Source: Thermohalobaculum sp039184865 (GTDB taxonomy: Bacteria; Pseudomonadota; Alphaproteobacteria; Rhodobacterales; Rhodobacteraceae). Taken from it: a DNA stretch of 64,000 bases. Below, in pieces: positions 26,835 through 36,165 of this stretch. Location: positions 1-64,000 of the forward strand of contig JBCDAV010000015.1 in NCBI GenBank assembly GCA_039184865.1, given 5' to 3'. The stretch's first letter is position 1; each line of letters begins with the position of its first letter. The translations under genes and the position numbers were made by a program. The notes beneath the pieces were generated by a model, which was not told the DNA's origin, searched no databases, and saw only the letters and a program-made list of their open reading frames with translations.

Positions 26835-27437
26835 ATGGCATTCGAACTTCCCGATCTTCCCTATGCACATGACGCACTCGCATCTATGGGCATGTCCAAG
26901 GAGACGATGGAATTCCACCACGACCTGCACCACAAGGCCTATGCCGACAACGGCGCAAAGCTGCTCGCGGGCTCCGGCCACGAAGGCAAATCGCTGGAAG
27001 AGATCGTCGTCGCGACCTACGACTCTGGCGCCGTCGCGCAGTCTGGCCTGTTCAACAACGCTAGCCAGATGTGGAACCACAACCAGTTCTGGGAGATGAT
27101 GGGCCCGGGCACCACGAGCATGCCGTCGGAACTGGAAAGCGCTGTCACCGGCGCGTTCGGCTCGGTCGACGAGTTCAAGTCGCAGTTCTCAGCTGCCGGT
27201 GCCGGTCAGTTCGGCTCGGGCTGGTGCTGGCTCGTCCAGAACTCGGACGGCTCGCTGGCGGTCACCAAGACCGAGAACGGCGTCAACCCGCTCTGCTTCG
27301 GTCAGACGGCTCTGCTCGGCTGCGATGTCTGGGAGCACAGCTACTACATCGACTTCCGCAACAAGCGCCCGGCCTACCTGTCGAACTTCCTCGACAACCT
27401 GGTGAACTGGGAAAATGTCGCCAGCCGCATGAGCTGA
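26835..27437 (+). CDS. sodB: Superoxide dismutase, Fe/Mn type
   Basis: A 200-residue cytoplasmic enzyme converting superoxide to oxygen and hydrogen peroxide. Metal ligands are visible: the first His in MEFHHDLHHKAY, the second in MWNHNQFW, and Asp and His in DVWEHSYYIDF. AGQFGSGWCWLV follows the iron-type pattern (AxxQFGSGW), so sodB is the better name. Ribosome-binding site GAGAGGGA precedes ATG 26835. Monocistronic, with a strong terminator directly downstream. Confidence 0.93.
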   Translation: MAFELPDLPYAHDALASMGMSKETMEFHHDLHHKAYADNGAKLLAGSGHEGKSLEEIVVATYDSGAVAQSGLFNNASQMWNHNQFWEMMGPGTTSMPSELESAVTGAFGSVDEFKSQFSAAGAGQFGSGWCWLVQNSDGSLAVTKTENGVNPLCFGQTALLGCDVWEHSYYIDFRNKRPAYLSNFLDNLVNWENVASRMS

Positions 27438-27459
27438 ACCGGCAGCGGGCGAAGATCAG

Positions 27460-27487
27460 GCCCCGGCGAGTTTCGCCGGGGCTTTTT
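27460..27487 (+). terminator. Rho-independent terminator after sodB
   Basis: GCCCCGGCGA (27460-27469) and TCGCCGGGGC (27473-27482) form a perfect 10-bp stem with a 3-base loop, followed by TTTTT. Confidence 0.92.
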
Positions 27488-27496
27488 CATGCTTGT

Positions 27497-28048
27497 TTAT
27501 TCCCTCGACAGCGCCTCAACGGCCGCACTGGCGTTCGGCACGACCGTCATGAAATCGAGAAAGCTGGCATCGGCGAATGCGTGATCAATCGTGCTCTGCA
27601 GCAGCGCGAGAAGCGGGTTCCAGTACCCGCCGACGTTGATCAGAACCACCGGCTTCGCGTGCAGGCCCAGTTGCCGCCAGGTCAGAACCTCGATCAACTC
27701 GTCGAGCGTGCCGGGACCGCCGGGCAGGGTGACCACAGCGTCCGAGCGCTCGAACATCAGCATCTTTCGCTGGTGCATGTTATCGGTAACAATGTAGTCG
27801 TCGACATCGGTCTTGCCGATTTCGGCGTCGACCAGATGCTGGGGAATGACCCCTGTCACATGGCCGCCCGCCTCCTGCATGCTGCGCGCTGCCTCGCCCA
27901 TCAGGCCGCTGTCTCCCGCCCCGTACACCAGATTGTGTCCGGCCGCGGCGAGCGCCCGGCCCAAGTCTTGAGCGGTGGCGACGAATTCGGGCCGGTTTCC
28001 CGGCCGCGACCCGCAGAACAGGCAGACCGAGAGAGGTGCAGACGGCAT
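27497..28048 (-). CDS. LOG-family (TIGR00730) nucleoside 5'-monophosphate phosphoribohydrolase
   Basis: A 183-residue Rossmann-like protein. It has VCLFCGSRPGN at the start, VYGAGDSGLMGEAA in the middle and the family signature LPGGPGTLDELIEVLTWRQ. Members, including LONELY GUY, hydrolyse (cytokinin) nucleoside monophosphates to the base and ribose 5-phosphate. ATG 28048 is preferred over an upstream in-frame start because GGGAAAG precedes it and homology begins at MPSAPLSVCLFCG. Convergent with sodB across its terminator. Confidence 0.88.
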   Translation of the reverse strand: MPSAPLSVCLFCGSRPGNRPEFVATAQDLGRALAAAGHNLVYGAGDSGLMGEAARSMQEAGGHVTGVIPQHLVDAEIGKTDVDDYIVTDNMHQRKMLMFERSDAVVTLPGGPGTLDELIEVLTWRQLGLHAKPVVLINVGGYWNPLLALLQSTIDHAFADASFLDFMTVVPNASAAVEALSRE

Positions 28049-28144
28049 GACTTTCCCGATTTGTTTTGACGTTCCGGACGTTCTACACGACAAAAGGGCC
28101 ACGGGGTAGGGCGCGGCAACGGCGCAATGTGCTAAGGTGTTGCC

Positions 28145-30127
28145 ATGACACTGAGAATAATCGGCTGGCTGTTCGGCGGCGCTGTTGCTGCCGTGGCCGC
28201 TGCTGTGATCTACGGGCTGGCGACGCCGGACCCTGATGATCCGTCTGTATCGGGCGGTGGCGATGACAGCGCTGTCAGTGTCGTGATCGAACAGGACGAT
28301 CTGTCCCGCGACGGAGATCAGGCTTCTTCGGGCGAACAGACGGCGAGCGTTTCGACGGACGAGGAAACGGCAGGCCAGCTGGAGAACGCAACGACATCAG
28401 GTGAAAAGGCGACAGACACCGCCACCGGGGTCGCGCAACGGGCGCCCGGGGCAAACACCAGTTCATCGGACGGAGCGTCGGACGCGGCGTCCTCGTCTAC
28501 CGCCTCCGCTCCCCGGAGCGCTGAGAGCGGATCGGCTCTTTCCAGCCTCTCCACGTCGCCGGTTGCAGACTCTGACTCGGGTGGGTCGTCGCTCGGGTCT
28601 GCGACCGAAAGCGGAAGCGAACCCGCGCAAGGCACTTTGGCGTCTGATCCGGGGCGTCTCGCATCTCTTCCGACGATTGGTGAACAAGGCGTCGACGGAT
28701 CATCAGGATCAGGTGCGTCCGGAATTGGCTCTGCGGCAAGTTCCTCCGGGAGCGCACTCGGTGCGACCGGCGGGTCCGCGATCCAGCAACCGGGAGGTCT
28801 CGACCAGTCCGTCGCGTCGGTGCAGCCGGGCGAGTCCATCGCGACACAGCCGTCGGGCGCATCCGCGCAAGGATTGGCGCCGTCTCAATCCCATTCGGCT
28901 GACGGCTCCGGTGCTGCGAAAGATGACTCAGGGCGCGAGCCAGTCGATCCTTCCCTCCCGAGCTTCGACGTGGTTCGCGTCGACAGCGACGGCCAGACGG
29001 TCATCGCCGGGACGGCCGCTCCGGAAGAGCGCGTCGAAGTGCTCCTCGATGGGCAGGTGGTCGGAGAAGCCGTGGCCGACGCGTCCGGCCAGTTCGTCGC
29101 CATCGTCTTCGCAACGCTTAGCCAGGAAGCGCAGAAGCTCGAACTGCGAACGCAGGTTCCGGTTTCCGAGATACCGTCGAGTGATGGCAACCCCGAGGGC
29201 AGTGAAGCGCCCTCCGCCTCGGAAACGACTGAGAGCTCGGACGCCAGCGAAACGGCATCGGCCGGGTCCAACGAAGAGACCAAGCCCGAACCCGACCCTG
29301 TCGAGAAAACGACGGAGCAGCCCGGCCTCGCAGAACCCTCGGATGATGCGCCGGAGGTTGCGACCGGCGTGGGAACGCTCGACCTGCCCGCGACCGGCGC
29401 TGACCGGCAGGTCGACCAGTCGGGTCTTGCGAGCGGCGGGGCCGGAACGGGTCCGAGCATTGCCGGCGCTTCTTCCCTGACGTCGCAGGACGGGATCGGA
29501 GGACAGACGTCGTCGCCCGAAACGTCGAGGCCTGAAACCGGATCGAACCAACGCTATGCTGTCAGCGCGCCGGTGATCATCCTGCCGTCGAATGCGCCGG
29601 ATGCGGCCCCCGCACTGGTTCAGCCGCAACGGGATTCGCTGGCCCTGCTGCAGCCCCAGGCCCGCGACATTGCTGGTGTGGTGCTGGACAGCATCACCTA
29701 CAGCGAGGCAGGTGCCGTCGTCCTCTCCGGGCGCGGGATTCCTGGGCGGATCATCCGGATCTATGCCAACGGACGCTCGGTCGGGAATGTCCGGGTCGGC
29801 GGTGACCGGCGCTGGGTCTGGACGTCCGGCGTCGGCGATGCCGAGACGATCAAGCTGTTCCGCATGGACGAGATCGGCTCGGCCGGCGAGGTCACCAGCC
29901 GCATCGAGACGCCGTTCGAATATTCCCGTCTGTCGCCGCAGGTCGTGCGCGACCGGCGCGTCGTGATCCAGCGGGGCGACATGCTGTGGCGGATTGCCGA
30001 GCAATTCTACGGCGAGGGAATTCGCTACTCCACGATTTACGGCGCGAACTCCGAGTTGATCCGCGATCCCGACCTCATATATCCGGGACAGGTTTTCACG
30101 ATACCCGAGCTGGTTGACGCCGACTGA
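28145..30127 (+). CDS. Membrane-anchored protein with long disordered region and C-terminal LysM domain
   Basis: A 660-residue protein. Residues 5-25 (IIGWLFGGAVAAVAAAVIYG) form a signal anchor. Residues 30-290 are low-complexity Ser/Gly/Ala/Glu/Thr. Residues about 275-345 form a short Ig-like segment (FDVVRVDSDGQTVIAGTAAP...EVLLDGQVVGEA), and a second similar segment lies at about 515-570 (ISGRGIPGRIIRIYANG-like). A LysM domain is at about 605-655 (VVIQRGDMLWRIAEQFYGEG...IYPGQVFTIP). LysM binds peptidoglycan N-acetylglucosamine. It therefore probably spans from inner membrane to cell wall. The next gene, an ABC exporter, starts 40 bases downstream. Confidence 0.85.
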   Translation: MTLRIIGWLFGGAVAAVAAAVIYGLATPDPDDPSVSGGGDDSAVSVVIEQDDLSRDGDQASSGEQTASVSTDEETAGQLENATTSGEKATDTATGVAQRAPGANTSSSDGASDAASSSTASAPRSAESGSALSSLSTSPVADSDSGGSSLGSATESGSEPAQGTLASDPGRLASLPTIGEQGVDGSSGSGASGIGSAASSSGSALGATGGSAIQQPGGLDQSVASVQPGESIATQPSGASAQGLAPSQSHSADGSGAAKDDSGREPVDPSLPSFDVVRVDSDGQTVIAGTAAPEERVEVLLDGQVVGEAVADASGQFVAIVFATLSQEAQKLELRTQVPVSEIPSSDGNPEGSEAPSASETTESSDASETASAGSNEETKPEPDPVEKTTEQPGLAEPSDDAPEVATGVGTLDLPATGADRQVDQSGLASGGAGTGPSIAGASSLTSQDGIGGQTSSPETSRPETGSNQRYAVSAPVIILPSNAPDAAPALVQPQRDSLALLQPQARDIAGVVLDSITYSEAGAVVLSGRGIPGRIIRIYANGRSVGNVRVGGDRRWVWTSGVGDAETIKLFRMDEIGSAGEVTSRIETPFEYSRLSPQVVRDRRVVIQRGDMLWRIAEQFYGEGIRYSTIYGANSELIRDPDLIYPGQVFTIPELVDAD

Positions 30128-30167
30128 GGTCTCCCTCCCGCGCCGCCCGGCGCAAGAGGTCCGGACA

Positions 30168-31964
30168 ATGCGCCGACGCCGCCGAGCGACCACCGACTCC
30201 AGCACGCCCGACTTCAGAACACTTGTGCGCGTCCTGCCGGATCTCTGGCCGTCGGAGCATCGGGATCTGCGAATCCGCGTGGTCGTCGCACTGTCGTTTC
30301 TCGTGCTTGCCAAGGTCGCGGTTCTGATCACGCCGTTCCTCTACCGCGATGCGGTCGATGCACTGACGGCGGAACAGGCAGCGCTCGCGGTCCCGGTTTT
30401 TCTGGTCGTGGCGTACGGCGTCAGCCGGTTCTTCGGGACGATCTTCCAGCAATTGCGCGATCTGGTGTTCGCCCGCGTCGGCCAGCACGCCCTGCGCCAG
30501 CTCGGCCTGCGGATCTTCCGCCACGTCCACGAACTTTCGCTGAACTACCATATCAGTCGCAAGACGGGCGCGCTCAGCCGCGTGATCGACCGCGGGATCA
30601 AGGCGATCGACTTCCTGCTGCGCTACCTCCTGTTCTCGATCGTCCCGCTGATCCTGGAACTGGCTATTGTCGGCGTGATCTTTCTGACCGAATTCGGCTG
30701 GCAGTATCTGCTGGTGATGATCGGCACGATCGCCGCCTATGTCGCGTTCACGTTCCGCATCACCGAGTGGCGGGTGAAGATCCGCAAGCAGATGAACGAT
30801 CAGGATCAGGACGCCCACCAGAAGGCCGTGGACAGCCTGCTGAACTACGAGACGGTCAAGTATTTCTCGGCCGAGACGCGCGAGGCGGATCGCTATGACC
30901 GCTCCATGGCCGCCTACCAGACCGCAGCGCTGCGCACGTCCTCGTCGCTTGCGCTGCTGAATTCCGGGCAATCCCTGATCCTGACCGTGGGGATGATCGC
31001 GGTCATGCTGATGACCGCGCAAAGCGTTGCTGCGGGTACGCTGACCGTCGGCTCCTTCGTGATGGTCAACGCCTTCATGATACAGATCACGGTGCCTTTG
31101 AACTTCCTCGGCACGGTCTACCGCGAAATCCGGCAGTCTCTGGTCGATATGCGCGAGATGTACGCGCTTGCCGATCAGGGGCCGGAAGTGATCGATGCGC
31201 CGGGTGCCAAGGCGCTGCAGGCTGGGCCGGGCGAGGTGCGCTTCGAGAACGTCGCCTTCGCGTATTCCGAGGACCGCCCCGTCCTGCACGATGTTTCATT
31301 CACGATCCCGCCCGGACGGACCGTGGCCATTGTCGGCCCGTCCGGATCGGGCAAGTCGACGCTCGCGCGCCTGTTGTTCCGGTTCTACGATGTGACATCC
31401 GGCTCGGTGACCATCGACGGGCAGGATCTGCGATCAGTGCGTCAGGCTTCGGTGCGTCAGGCGATCGGCGTGGTTCCGCAGGACACCGTGCTGTTCAACG
31501 AGTCGATCGGCTACAACATCGGCTACGGTCGGGACGAGGCGGATCGCGAAGAGATCCTCGGCGCGGCCAAGGCGGCACGCATCCACGATTTCATCGATAG
31601 CCTTCCCGACCGGTACGAGACCGAGGTCGGCGAGCGCGGTCTGAAACTGTCCGGCGGCGAAAAACAGCGCGTCGCGATCGCGCGCACGATTCTGAAGAAC
31701 CCGCCGATCCTGATCCTCGACGAAGCGACGTCAGCCCTCGACACGGCAACGGAGCGCGAGATTCAGGCCGAGCTGAAGCGTCTGGGGCAGGGGCGCACGG
31801 TCCTGATGATTGCGCACAGGCTGTCGACCGTGGTCGACGCGGACGAGATCATCGTACTCGGCGACGGCCACATCGTCGAGCGCGGCACCCATGAGGAGCT
31901 TCTGGCACAGAACGGGCAGTACGCCGCCCTGTGGCAACGTCAGGAGACCGAGGAGACGGCCTAG
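30168..31964 (+). CDS. ABC exporter, Atm1/HMT1-type half transporter
   Basis: A 598-residue fused permease-ATPase. The N-terminal half has six membrane helices and Atm1-type sequence (HVHELSLNYHISRKTGALSR). The ATPase has Walker A GPSGSGKST, signature LSGGEKQR and Walker B ILILDEATSALD, and works as a homodimer. Atm1-type exporters move glutathione-linked sulfur or metal species across the inner membrane. ATG 30168 with AGAGG upstream is preferred to the in-frame start at 30114, which overlaps the LysM gene. It ends in a 4-base overlap with the convergent FkbM gene. Confidence 0.9.
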   Translation: MRRRRRATTDSSTPDFRTLVRVLPDLWPSEHRDLRIRVVVALSFLVLAKVAVLITPFLYRDAVDALTAEQAALAVPVFLVVAYGVSRFFGTIFQQLRDLVFARVGQHALRQLGLRIFRHVHELSLNYHISRKTGALSRVIDRGIKAIDFLLRYLLFSIVPLILELAIVGVIFLTEFGWQYLLVMIGTIAAYVAFTFRITEWRVKIRKQMNDQDQDAHQKAVDSLLNYETVKYFSAETREADRYDRSMAAYQTAALRTSSSLALLNSGQSLILTVGMIAVMLMTAQSVAAGTLTVGSFVMVNAFMIQITVPLNFLGTVYREIRQSLVDMREMYALADQGPEVIDAPGAKALQAGPGEVRFENVAFAYSEDRPVLHDVSFTIPPGRTVAIVGPSGSGKSTLARLLFRFYDVTSGSVTIDGQDLRSVRQASVRQAIGVVPQDTVLFNESIGYNIGYGRDEADREEILGAAKAARIHDFIDSLPDRYETEVGERGLKLSGGEKQRVAIARTILKNPPILILDEATSALDTATEREIQAELKRLGQGRTVLMIAHRLSTVVDADEIIVLGDGHIVERGTHEELLAQNGQYAALWQRQETEETA

Positions 31965-32806
31965 GCACTCTCGCGCGTCGTGGCGATGACCGTAAACTCC
32001 GCGGCATCGCCATCGTCCGGCAGCAGCCGTCGTCGCAGATCTTCGCCGTCCAAGCTGTGGGGCGCGTTGGAGGCGTGCAAGGTGCAATCCGAGAAGCCCT
32101 GCAGCAGAGCCTTCGTCCGCGCGTAGATTTCCTCGGCATCGGCGTTGCGGGGTCTCCAGAACCTCCATCCGCGGGACTTGCGCAGCGCCGACGGGTGGAC
32201 CGAGAGGTTCATCGGGGCATCCAGTTCCCGGCGCAACCGCGCCAGTTCGGCGCCGCAGAAGTATTCGTGTGCTTCGATGTCGACTTTCAGAACGCTCCGA
32301 CCGCCGGCAGCCATGCTGACGAGATCGTCAGGTGTACACGAAGGGACCGAGATGCTGCGCCAGCCGGTTCCGATCGAGCTGCTGCCGGATGTGCCGAAGC
32401 CCCTGTGGTTGCCGAAGATCCGGACTGTACCCGGTTTCGCGTTGAACGCGTGCTGCAAGACCTCGACGCTTCCTGGAAGCCGGTCGCGGTTCAACTCGAC
32501 GTTGGCAACCAGACTGCGGTGGGCGACCGGATCGGGCTCCAGCGAGATCACGCGCGCACCGAGTGCCGCCGCACAGAGACTGATCGGCCCGATCCACGTT
32601 CCGATGTCGATGAAGGTCACGCCGTTCGACACGTGCTCATCGACAAAGTCGAATGTGTCCTCTTCCCACCCGGCCGGAAGCCAGCGAATCCAGAACTGGC
32701 GATCGAAGCGCAACTTGATGGCGACCCGGAGCTGTTTCCCCCGGATCTCCACGTCGAAAGTTTCTTCGTTCGAAATGATCGCCCCTCGCGAAATCGTTTC
32801 GCGCAA
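31961..32806 (-). CDS. FkbM-family SAM-dependent methyltransferase
   Basis: About 281 residues. The SAM-binding motif FIDIGTWIGPISLCAAALGA and the EPDP acidic loop are clear, as is VLKVDIEAHEYF, the FkbM hallmark strand. These enzymes O-methylate sugars or polyketide-like acceptors. No ATG is in frame near the expected start; TTG 32806 is chosen as the first plausible start after the RND gene stop at 32848, with further GTG/TTG options upstream inside the RND gene, so the start is uncertain. It follows the RND efflux genes on the same strand. Substrate unknown. Confidence 0.75.
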   Translation of the reverse strand: MRETISRGAIISNEETFDVEIRGKQLRVAIKLRFDRQFWIRWLPAGWEEDTFDFVDEHVSNGVTFIDIGTWIGPISLCAAALGARVISLEPDPVAHRSLVANVELNRDRLPGSVEVLQHAFNAKPGTVRIFGNHRGFGTSGSSSIGTGWRSISVPSCTPDDLVSMAAGGRSVLKVDIEAHEYFCGAELARLRRELDAPMNLSVHPSALRKSRGWRFWRPRNADAEEIYARTKALLQGFSDCTLHASNAPHSLDGEDLRRRLLPDDGDAAEFTVIATTRESA

Positions 32807-32847
32807 CGCCTGACGGAAAAGGCGCCTGCTTGCAAGCCCGCCGAGGG

Positions 32848-35800
32848 TTACTCTGCCGGGCCGGGGATCTGTTTTGGCGGAGCGGGCAGGCCGGGCCAGT
32901 TGTCGGCATCGAAGATCAGCTCGCCGGGGCTTTCCTTGCGCATGGCACGGTTGAGATCGCGGTCGGCGCGCACCCGCGCGCGGGCTGACCTGCTGAGAAA
33001 GCCGAAGGCGACCTGACGCAGCGACGCGCCCAGGAAGCGCTCGATCCAAACGCGGACGGCCAGGGCAGCCGGTGTCACGACCAGCGTCAGCACCGTCGCG
33101 ATGCCGAGCCCGAACACGACGGCCGTCGCGAGCTGCACCCACCAGAGTGCCGTCGGCGCGTTCTGCGAGATCGTGCCGGTTGCGAAGTCCAGCGAGGTTG
33201 CGAACATCATAGGCATCAGCCCGGCCATCGTGGTGATCGTCGTCAACAGCACCGGCCGGATACGCTCCTCGGCCGTGCGCACGATGGCATCGAGCGGGCG
33301 CATCTGTTTCGCGAGCTGCTGGAAGGTGTCGATCAGGACGATGTTGTTGTTCACGACGATGCCGGCCAGGGCGACCACCCCGGTTCCCGTCATGATGATC
33401 GAGAACTTCTGATCCATGACCAGCATTCCGATCAGGACACCGGCCACCGACATGACCACGGCGCTGAGGACCAGCGCTGAATTGTAGAGCGAGTTGAACT
33501 GCGCGAGCAGGATCACGAACATCAGGCCCAGCGCGACCGAGAAGGCGACCACGAGGAAGTCCATGGTCTCGGCCTGCTCCTGACGGTCACCGGTGAACCT
33601 TGCCGCCACATTGCGCGGGAACGGATCTTCGGCGGCGATCCAGTCTTCAAGCTCCTCGATCATGCCAACATCGGTCGCGCCCTCGACCGTGTAATCGATA
33701 TCGGCGCGGACCAGGAAGAAACGCTCGGTGTCGCGGCGGTTGATCTCGGCAAGCTGATGTACCGGTTCGCGCTTGATGAAGTTCGACAGCGGCACCTGGC
33801 CCTGGTTCGTCGGCACCTTCAACTGGTCGAGCGTCGACAGCAGGCGGTCTCCTTCCGGGAAGCGCATGCGGATTTCGAGCTCGTCGTCGCTGTCCTCCGG
33901 CCGGTAGGTCCCGAGCAGCGCGCCGCGCGTGACCAATTGCACAAGCGGACCGACCGTCGCGACATCCGCGCCGAAGCGCCCGGCCGTGGCGCGATCCACG
34001 GTAATTTCCCAGTCGATCCCGGGCAGCGGACGCGAGTCGTCCACGTTCATCAGACCCCGCGTCGATTCGAACTTCGCCCGGGCGATCTCCGCGGCATCGT
34101 GCAGGGACTGCCAGTTGTTCGACCGCAATTCGAGCTGGACCGGCTTGCCCTGGGTCGGGCCGTCCTTCTGTTCGACCACCTCGATGAAAACGCCGGGCAT
34201 GTCCTTCGTTCGGTTGCGGATGTCGGTCAACACCTCCTTGCCGGATCCGCGTTCGCGCCACGGCGCAAGCTCGATCTGGATCTGGCCGATGGTGTCCTGC
34301 GGTGCCTCCTGCCCAGGTGCTCCGCGCAGGCCGCCGGCACCGGAGAATGCGAAGATCGACTCGATGCTCTCGACCTCGCGAACGCGCGCCTCGACGTCGC
34401 GGACAAGCCGATCCGCCTCGATCAGCGACAGGTTTCCGCGCGCCCTGACGAACACGATCGCGCGCTCGGGATCGGTCTCGACAAAGAACTCGGTGCCCTT
34501 GCCGTTCTGCATGAACGCGCCGAAGCTCATCATCATCACGACGATGGCGGCACCGATCGCGATGAATGGACCCATCGGGTTCATCACGATCATCGCAACG
34601 AACTTCCCGAAAAGCGCCCGCTTCGACGGATCGCGCAGCTTCCGGGGGCGGGCCTTGAAGGGCGACAGGCGCTCGAGACTGCGCGCAACCCGGCCGCTGA
34701 GGCCGCCGAGGACCGGCAGGAAGACGAGCGCCACGATCAGGGAAGCCGAGAGCACGAAGATCAGCGTCGTCGGCAGAAGCGACATGAACTGACCCGGTAC
34801 GCCGGGCCAGAACAGCATCGGCACGAAGGCGCAGAGCGTGGTCGCGGTCGACGCGACAATCGGCCAGAACATCCGCTTCGCCGCCGCCGTGTAGGCCCGC
34901 ATCGGCCCTTTGCCCGCCGAGATTTCCTTGTCCGCGTATTCGACCACGACGATGGCGCCGTCCACGAGCATCCCGACCGCGAGGATCAGGCCAAACATCA
35001 CCATGTTGTTGATCGGCAGCCCGACCACATTCATCAGCGCGAAGGACAGCAGGAACGAGGACGGGATGGCGATCCCGACCAGCATCGCCGAGCGGAACCC
35101 GAGTGCCGCGAGGACAACGATCATCACCAGCAGGATCGCGGTGAAGACAGCGCTCTCCAACTGCTCGACCATCGAGTTCACAGGGACCGATTCGTCCATC
35201 GAGAGATCGACCTGAACGGCCTGCTGCAGCGGTTCCGGCCATTTGGCGACGGCCGCGTCGACGATCGCCCGGGCGCCTTCTACGGTCGCGATGATGTTTT
35301 CGCCGAGCCGTTTCGAGATCTGCAGCGAGATCGACGTCTCACCGTTGTAACGCGCAGTGCCCTCAGCATCGGCGAAGGTCCGGCGACCTTCCGCGACGTC
35401 GCAGAGCCGGACGACCCGGTCGCCGTTGACCTTTACTGGAAGCGCGCAGACCTCCGAGGCCGTCTCGAACGCACCGGGCACGCTGACCGAGAACGCCGCG
35501 GTTTCGCTCTCGATCGACCCGGCTGCCACGAGCTGATTGTTGCGTTCGATCACCGCCAGCAATTCGGCCGCCGTGACGTTGTAGCTCTCCATCTTCAGCG
35601 GATCGATCAGGATCTCGAGCATCTCTTCGCGATGCCCCGTCAAATCCGCCTCGAGAATGCGGTCATCGGCTTCGAGATCGCGCTGCAGATCCTTGGCGAG
35701 CCTGAGAAGCGTGCGCTCGGGCACTTCGCCGGAGAGCGAGACGACAAGAACCGGAAACTCAGAGAGGTTCACCTCGTTGATGGTCGGCTCTTCGGCGGCT

Positions 35801-36165
35801 TCGGGGAACTCGACCTTGGCGCGGTCGACCTCGTCGCGCACGTCGAACATCACCGACTGCTTGTCCCAGTCCTGTTCGAACTCCAGCAACACCCCGGCAT
35901 GTCCGAGCGAGGCGATGCCGGTCATTTCCTTGAGGCTGTCGACGCTGCGCAACCGCGTCTCGAGCGGCTTGATCAGCAATCGTTCGCTGTCGGCTGCGGA
36001 GACGCCGGGTAGCGGCGTCGAGACATAGAGCACCGGCACATCGATGTTCGGAGCGCCCTCGCGCGGCAGCGATACGTAGCTGAACAGGCCCGCGGTGATC
36101 GAGATCACGACGAAGCCAAGCACCATGCGGGCGCGATCGGTGCACCAGTTTACGAGACCGGTCAT
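32848..36165 (-). CDS. RND-family efflux pump inner-membrane subunit (AcrB/HAE1-like)
   Basis: A 1105-residue transporter with the RND layout: TM1, a large periplasmic loop, six TM segments, a second loop and the last TM block. The start is VNWCTDRARMVLGFVVISI, followed by SLPREGAPNIDVP. The TM4 region (NMVMFGLILAVGMLVDGAIVVVEY) carries the Gly-Asp pair of the proton relay. The second loop has PGVFIEVVEQKDGP. It pumps hydrophobic or other toxic compounds by proton antiport with an adaptor and TolC-like partner. ATG 36165 overlaps the adaptor stop (ATGA). No outer-membrane partner gene is in this window. Confidence 0.92.
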   Translation of the reverse strand: MTGLVNWCTDRARMVLGFVVISITAGLFSYVSLPREGAPNIDVPVLYVSTPLPGVSAADSERLLIKPLETRLRSVDSLKEMTGIASLGHAGVLLEFEQDWDKQSVMFDVRDEVDRAKVEFPEAAEEPTINEVNLSEFPVLVVSLSGEVPERTLLRLAKDLQRDLEADDRILEADLTGHREEMLEILIDPLKMESYNVTAAELLAVIERNNQLVAAGSIESETAAFSVSVPGAFETASEVCALPVKVNGDRVVRLCDVAEGRRTFADAEGTARYNGETSISLQISKRLGENIIATVEGARAIVDAAVAKWPEPLQQAVQVDLSMDESVPVNSMVEQLESAVFTAILLVMIVVLAALGFRSAMLVGIAIPSSFLLSFALMNVVGLPINNMVMFGLILAVGMLVDGAIVVVEYADKEISAGKGPMRAYTAAAKRMFWPIVASTATTLCAFVPMLFWPGVPGQFMSLLPTTLIFVLSASLIVALVFLPVLGGLSGRVARSLERLSPFKARPRKLRDPSKRALFGKFVAMIVMNPMGPFIAIGAAIVVMMMSFGAFMQNGKGTEFFVETDPERAIVFVRARGNLSLIEADRLVRDVEARVREVESIESIFAFSGAGGLRGAPGQEAPQDTIGQIQIELAPWRERGSGKEVLTDIRNRTKDMPGVFIEVVEQKDGPTQGKPVQLELRSNNWQSLHDAAEIARAKFESTRGLMNVDDSRPLPGIDWEITVDRATAGRFGADVATVGPLVQLVTRGALLGTYRPEDSDDELEIRMRFPEGDRLLSTLDQLKVPTNQGQVPLSNFIKREPVHQLAEINRRDTERFFLVRADIDYTVEGATDVGMIEELEDWIAAEDPFPRNVAARFTGDRQEQAETMDFLVVAFSVALGLMFVILLAQFNSLYNSALVLSAVVMSVAGVLIGMLVMDQKFSIIMTGTGVVALAGIVVNNNIVLIDTFQQLAKQMRPLDAIVRTAEERIRPVLLTTITTMAGLMPMMFATSLDFATGTISQNAPTALWWVQLATAVVFGLGIATVLTLVVTPAALAVRVWIERFLGASLRQVAFGFLSRSARARVRADRDLNRAMRKESPGELIFDADNWPGLPAPPKQIPGPAE

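Noticed and set aside
33757..36012. A 751-codon plus-strand frame
   Set aside because: It is antisense to the RND pump gene and has low-complexity Arg/His/Asp composition.
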